64,000 bases of DNA, from positions 1,824,131-1,888,130 of the forward strand of contig CM046445.1 in assembly GCA_025506515.1 (NCBI GenBank), written 5' to 3'. Of this stretch, positions 59,410 through 64,000 are shown piece by piece; the stretch's first letter is position 1; each line of letters opens with the position of its first letter. The notes beneath the pieces were generated by a model, which was not told where the DNA came from, ran no database searches, and saw nothing but the letters and a program-made list of their open reading frames with translations. The translations under genes were made by a program, and so were the position numbers. Source of the stretch: Flaveria trinervia. Taxonomy: Eukaryota; Streptophyta; Magnoliopsida; Asterales; Asteraceae.

Positions 59410-61847
59410 GATCTGATTACCATCAGCTGAAGGTAAAGGAGCAGGATATCCCTAAAACAGCTTTTCGCACGTGCTACGGTCACTATGAATTCCTTGTTAT
59501 GTCATTTGGTCTGACCAATACACCAGCTACTTTTATGGACTTGATGAATCGAGTGTGTCGGCCAATATTAGATAAATTAGTGATTGTGTTTATTGATGAT
59601 ATCCTGATTTATTCAAGGAGCAAGGAGGAGCATGCCGATCACATTCAGGAGGTGTTAGAGACCTTGAGAAGGGAGAAGTTGTATGCCAATTTCTCCAAAT
59701 GTGTGTTCTGGTTACGCGAAGTTCAATTCTTGGGTCACGTGATAAACCCAGAGGGGATTATGGTAGACCCTGCTAAGGTGGAGGCTGTGATGCAATGGAA
59801 GTCTCCAAGGACGCCATCCGAGATTCGTAGTTTCTTGGGGTTGGCGGGTTATTATCGAAGGTTCATTCAGGACTTTTCCAAGATCGCTTCTCCCCTGACC
59901 AAGTTGACCCGAAAGGATGTAAAGTTTACGTGGGGTCAAGCTCAAGAACAGGCGTTCGAGGAGTTAAAGGTAAGGTTGACTCAAGCTCCTGTCTTGTCGT
60001 TACCTGAAGGAAGCGAGGATTTGGTAGTATACTTAGATGCTTCTTACTTGGGGTTGGGGTGTGTATTAATGCAAAGAGGGAAGGTTATAGCCTATGCATC
60101 CCGACAGTTGAAAGTTCATGAGGTTAACTACCCTACTCATGACCTGGAGCTAGTAGCCGTGGTCTTTGCACTAAAGATTTGGAGGCACTATCTGTATGGA
60201 ATAAAGTGCACCATTTTCACGGACCACAAGAGCTTGAAGTACTTCTTCGAGCAAAAATATTTGAACATGAGGTAGAGGCAATGGTTGGAGCTTATAAAGG
60301 ATTATGATTGCGAAATCCATTACCATCCGGGCAAAGCCAACGTGGTGGCCGATGCTCTTAGCCGGAAGGAGAGGCCCGAGCCGATTCAGGTGAAAGCATA
60401 CCAACTAATCATGACCTCTAATGTAACGAAGCAAGTCAAGGAGTTTCAGGATGAGGCATTATAAGAAGATCATCTAAACTTTGAAAGAATGAGAGGCTTG
60501 GTTAGAGAATTGAGTGAAAACACACTTGGTGTTAAAACTCAATTTGGACGGGTGTGAATTCCTCGTTTTGGGGATCTACGTGTGAGGATTATGGATGAAG
60601 CTCACAAGACTCGATACTCCATTCATCCTGGTGCCACAAAGATGTATCAAGACATGAAGAAAGATGATTGGTGGCCGGGTATGAAACGTGACGTGGTGGA
60701 GTATGTGAGTAAGTGGCTTACTTGCTTGCAAGTGAATGCGGAACATCAGAAGCCGTATGGGAAGATCCAACCTTTGGATATACCAGAATGGAAGTGGGAG
60801 CACATCACCATGGACTTCATCACAAAGCTACCACGTACTTCGAAGGGGTACGATGCCATATGGGTGATTGTTGACCGCTTGACGAAGAGTGCTCACTTCC
60901 TACCGATTCGTGAGACATATTCATCCGAGAGGTACCTGTTCATCAAGGAAATTGTAACTCGTCATGGTGTACCGCTGTCCATTGTGTCTGATCGCGACAG
61001 GCGATTTACATCTAAATTCTGGAAGAAATTCCACGATGCCATGGGGACGAGGCTACATATTAGCACGAATTATCATCCCCAAACTGATGGTCAGTCGGAA
61101 AGGACCATTCAGACGTTGGAAGACATGCTTCGGGCATGTGTGATGGACTTTAGAGGAAGTTGGGATGACCACTTACCGTTAGCTGAATTCTCATACAACA
61201 ATAGTTATCATGCCAGCATTGGTATGCCACCATACGAGATGCTATACGGTAGGAGATGCAGAACACCCGTTTGTTGGGGTGACATTGGTCAGAAAGAGTT
61301 GGGAAGCGTTGAGGTAATCGAGGCTACCACTGAGAAGCTTGAAAAGCTTAAAGCCTTCATGAAGGCAGCCAAAGATAGACAGAAGTCGTATGCCGATAAA
61401 CGACGTAGACCAATTGAGTTCCAGGTGGGTGACCAGGTTATGTTGAAGGTCTCACCTTGGAAGGGTATTATCCAATTCAGGAAGCGGGGCAAGTTGAGCC
61501 CAAGGTATATAGGCCCTTTCCGGATCATTGCTCGTGTATGAGAGGTGGCCTATAGATTGGAGTTGCCAGATGAGTTAAGTGGAATTCACCCGACATTCCA
61601 TGTATCTCATTTGAGAAAGTGCTTAGCCGATGAAGACATGATTGTTCCATTGGAGGACATTGAAGTTGATGAGAAGCTCAATTATGTGGAGCAACCAGTG
61701 GCGATCATTGATCGTAAAGAGAAGAGGCTGAGAAATAAAGTGGTTCCTCTTGTGCGTGTACAGTGGAAGCACAAGAAGGGGTCCGAGTCTACATGGGAGA
61801 CTAAGGAGGAGATGAGGCAGCATTATCCTCGTCTGTTTGAGGAATAA
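59410..61847 (+). pseudogene. Gypsy RT, RNase H, integrase and chromodomain, with four in-frame stops
   Basis: One frame to the natural TAA at 61845-61847. RT: FRTCYGHYEFLVMSFGL and the catalytic VFIDDILIYS. RNase H: VVYLDASYLGLGCVL, YPTHDLELVAVVFAL and FTDHKSLKY. Integrase: HKTRYSIHPG zinc-finger half, core MDFITKLP, VSDRDRRFTS and the Glu in NYHPQTDGQSERTIQ. Then GPFRII and a chromodomain-like tail WKHKKGSESTWE. Stops at 60273 (TAG), 60462 (TAA), 60555 (TGA) and 61539 (TGA) break it. The first Cys of the integrase zinc finger is Trp (60714-60716, reading KWLTCLQ). The product would be needed for reverse transcription and for insertion into chromatin; as written it cannot be made whole. Confidence 0.92.
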
Positions 61848-61870
61848 CAGGTTTCGGGGATGAAACCTAT

Positions 61871-61886
61871 ATAAGGGGGGTGGACT
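61871..61886 (+). promoter_or_regulatory. Polypurine tract of the Gypsy element
   Basis: ATAAGGGGGGTGGACT lies directly before the 3' LTR start TGTAACACC, 23 bp after the pol stop codon; it is the expected plus-strand primer. Confidence 0.75.
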
Positions 61887-62526
61887 TGTAACACCTGGTT
61901 ATTTTTTTCTAAAAGACAAGAAATAATGAATAAAAGAAAGAAAAGTTATAAGGTCCAAGTGAAGAGACTAAAAGTGTAAAAAGGACAAAAATCTTTGAAA
62001 AGTTGGTGTAAAAGTGGGCATGGCCGCCCACCCACACTTCACATCACCATTTCTTCGGTTCTAGAGAGAAAGCGGAAGAGAACTCTCGGTTTGTGGAAGA
62101 AGAAGAAGAAGTGAACGAAGTCAAGGTAAGAATTCGTGGTTTTTACATGTTTATGACGGGTTTTATCCTGGTTACATGCTTATGTGCTTATGTGTTTGTG
62201 TTTGTGCTCGGGTGTGCGTGTGCGGTGTTGTTTTTAGGTGTTTGAACTCATTTGCAAGCGGTTTAGAAAGGAAGAAACACCCAAGTTGCATGAGGTGAGT
62301 TCTAGACCCTGGTTTTTACTTGTTTTCAAACATCTTTGGGGCTGAAAATGTATGTAAAAGGTTTTCAAATGTTTGAGTATGTATGCCCGTATGTTTTGTG
62401 CATGAATGAATGTGATTCTTGAATGCTTATAGGTTATTCATGTCTAGAATAGCCACATTAAGCTTAGAACAGATGGATTTGATGATTGGGTTGAAAACAT
62501 ACTGGAAACATGACGAACAGAAGGTC

Positions 62527-62967
62527 CATGCGCCTAGATAAGGCTCATCCGCCTGAAAATACCATAGTAAGAACTAAGTGTGATCCATGCGCCCAAACAG
62601 TAGCCCATGCGCCTAAGATTACCTTAGAAACGATAAAGTATAGCCCATACGCCTAAACAGTTGCCCATGCGTCTAGAAATGGTAGCTGGATGACTAAGTG
62701 TAGGACCATGCGCCCCAATAGTGCCCATGCGCCCAAGTGGCTCATGCGCCTAAGTGTCCATGCGCCTAAATTACTCATGCGTCTAAGTGTTCATATGCAC
62801 AAATAGTGCCCATGCGCCTGAATAGTTCATGCGCCTGAATAGTTCATGCGCCTAGAGTGAAAATGTTTTTAAGTGTTGGCTGATGTGCCTACATAGTGAT
62901 GAAACGCCCGAGTATGGCTCATGCGCCCAAATAGTTCCCATGCGCCCAAATAGTTCCCATGCGCCTA
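62527..62967. repeat. CATGCGCC minisatellite of the 3' LTR
   Basis: Imperfect units around CATGCGCC(T/C)(A/G)A, continuous here, with at least two local unit gains relative to the 5' LTR (GAATAGTTCATGCGCCT and CAAATAGTTCCCATGCGCC each doubled). Confidence 0.85.
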
Positions 62968-63396
62968 AGACTTAGAAATTTTTTATAGAATTTTCTGGGA
63001 GTCTGTGCCTTAGGGTTTTGACCGAGGTTGACTAAGGGCTTATTAATGATGTTGTTTCATGCATGATATTGATTGATTATGATTGTCCTTATTATTGTTA
63101 TTGCTATTATTATTATTATTACTTATAGTATGTGACTTTACATGGTATGTTAATATCGTAACGTAAAGTATATCGTAATAATAAAATGAAAGAGCAATAA
63201 AGAAAGAAAAGGAACATTAATGAAAATGTTAACAAGTCTTGCAAGCTTACAGGAGGTACACGACCATGTTGTCGTTAGCTCAACCGTGCTGCGGGTTAGC
63301 TACCCTATTATGCACACAGGGTCAATCAATTGAGATTGGCAGGACCTTTGCAGCATGTCCTAGGTGATTGTGTTGGCCTTGTACATAATACACAAA

Positions 63397-63503
63397 ACCC
63401 TTTCGAGGGATACAATTGACCCTTTCGAGGGATACAGTTGACCCTTTCGGGGGATATAGTTGACCCTTTCGGGAGATGTAGTTGACCCTTTCGAGGGATA
63501 CAG
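63397..63503 (+). repeat. 22-bp tandem repeat, five copies, in the 3' LTR
   Basis: Same CCCTTTCG(A/G)GGGATA unit as in the 5' LTR, with one extra copy. Confidence 0.85.
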
Positions 63504-64000
63504 CGGATATAGATGGCCTATCACTCGTTTTCCATCGCGCATATAGTTGGGGTATTGCTCACTGGTCCATACAGAAAGTGAAACATAAAGATAAAAGTTT
63601 ATAGAACAGACAAGGCCTACAATAAAGAGAACGAACAATATTTGTTCATATAGTTGATGCGTGCTCGCATATACAGTACAGAGTTGTATTTTACAGAAAA
63701 TAGTATTTTCATATACAACATATAGAAAGTGTTTTATTACTTATAAAACTAGAGCTCACTCAGCAACGCTGACTTTTATACATTTTCAGTTGGCAGGTAA
63801 TTATTGCTGAGGATGGCACGAGGGTGAAGCTACTCGGCAGAAAAAGTCTGACATCCATTCATACTCTGTGTTACTGTTGTTTTGTAATGCATTAAACAAG
63901 TCTTTTGTAAACAGTCAATGATGATGTATTGCTTAACAACAGTGTTTTAAACGAAGTGAATGGCTTTTGATAAATTATTTCCGTTACTTAAGCTTGTTTA

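Larger units (their letters stand above)
47820..64000 (+). mobile_element. Ty3/Gypsy chromovirus-type LTR retrotransposon, nearly whole, with two nested insertions
   Basis: 5' LTR 47820-52793, primer site 52797-52808, gag-protease-RT-RNaseH-integrase-chromodomain frame 53143-61847, purine tract before 61887, 3' LTR from 61887 to past the window end. Domain order (integrase after RNase H) marks Ty3/Gypsy; the C-terminal chromodomain-like end (PLVRVQWKHKKGSESTWE) points to a chromovirus, probably the Tekay/Del group. It sits inside a Helitron helicase remnant; the five bases before it are ATAAC, and the matching duplication should follow just after base 64000. Several stops and a frameshift show it is inactive. 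Confidence 0.9.
61887..64000 (+). repeat. 3' LTR of the Gypsy element, running off the window
   Basis: It starts TGTAACACCTGG and is collinear with the 5' LTR apart from point differences and repeat-number changes, without the nested solo LTR. By comparison only some tens of bases are missing at the window edge. Confidence 0.9.

Overview
The window is nuclear DNA of a flowering plant. Every intact gene has several GT-AG introns, the intergenic DNA is AT-rich, and the genes match plant-only or plant-typical families (RLK, phytocyanin, clade-A MRS2 magnesium transporter, chloroplast DnaJ8, PP2C60-type phosphatase). The repeat style (many small MITEs, Helitron 3' ends, chromovirus-type Gypsy) suggests a large eudicot genome, perhaps Asteraceae; that last step is a guess.

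Layout. 1-793 (+): 3' part of a receptor-like kinase related to At1g80870. 6080-6413: a tiny LTR retroelement (TRIM). 6616-8043 (-): two-exon phytocyanin/lamin-like protein. 10016-14374 (-): six-coding-exon MRS2 magnesium transporter, with two probable 5'UTR exons up to about 15.9 kb and a SINE in the leader intron. 15.9-23.5 kb: gene-poor, holding a CGTATAG-rich array (18.45-18.77 kb), a candidate Helitron (20001-21165) and a Harbinger-like element (21307-22196) that carries a decayed NF-YB transcription factor coding region. 23590-29664 (-): three-exon DnaJ8-like chloroplast J protein, whose introns hold a MITE and another candidate Helitron. 32967-41931 (-): ten-exon PP2C with a one-base deletion in its last exon; its introns hold a non-autonomous LTR element with a duplicated interior and a Mutator-like MITE. 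42.6-47.3 kb: intergenic, with several Helitron-like 3' ends.

From 47336 to the end is a nest of transposons. A Helitron helicase remnant is interrupted at 47820 by a roughly 16 kb Ty3/Gypsy chromovirus (5' LTR 47820-52793, gag-pol 53143-61847, 3' LTR from 61887). That element is interrupted twice: by a 2.83 kb solo LTR in its 5' LTR (48644-51473, duplicated target CTGGA), and by a 4.14 kb rearranged element in its reverse transcriptase (55267-59404, duplicated target TCTTC) whose two LTRs face opposite ways. The Gypsy pol frame has several nonsense mutations and a frameshift, so the element cannot act on its own.

The host genes do not form a pathway. From memory, RLK, MRS2 and DnaJ8 occur in the same order in Arabidopsis around At1g80870, At1g80900 and At1g80920, so part of the window looks like an old collinear block enlarged by transposons. 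I found no wholly new system. The most unusual items are the captured NF-YB gene, the inverted-LTR element with an intact target duplication, tRNA-like A/B-box modules inside two related LTRs, and the PP2C frameshift.
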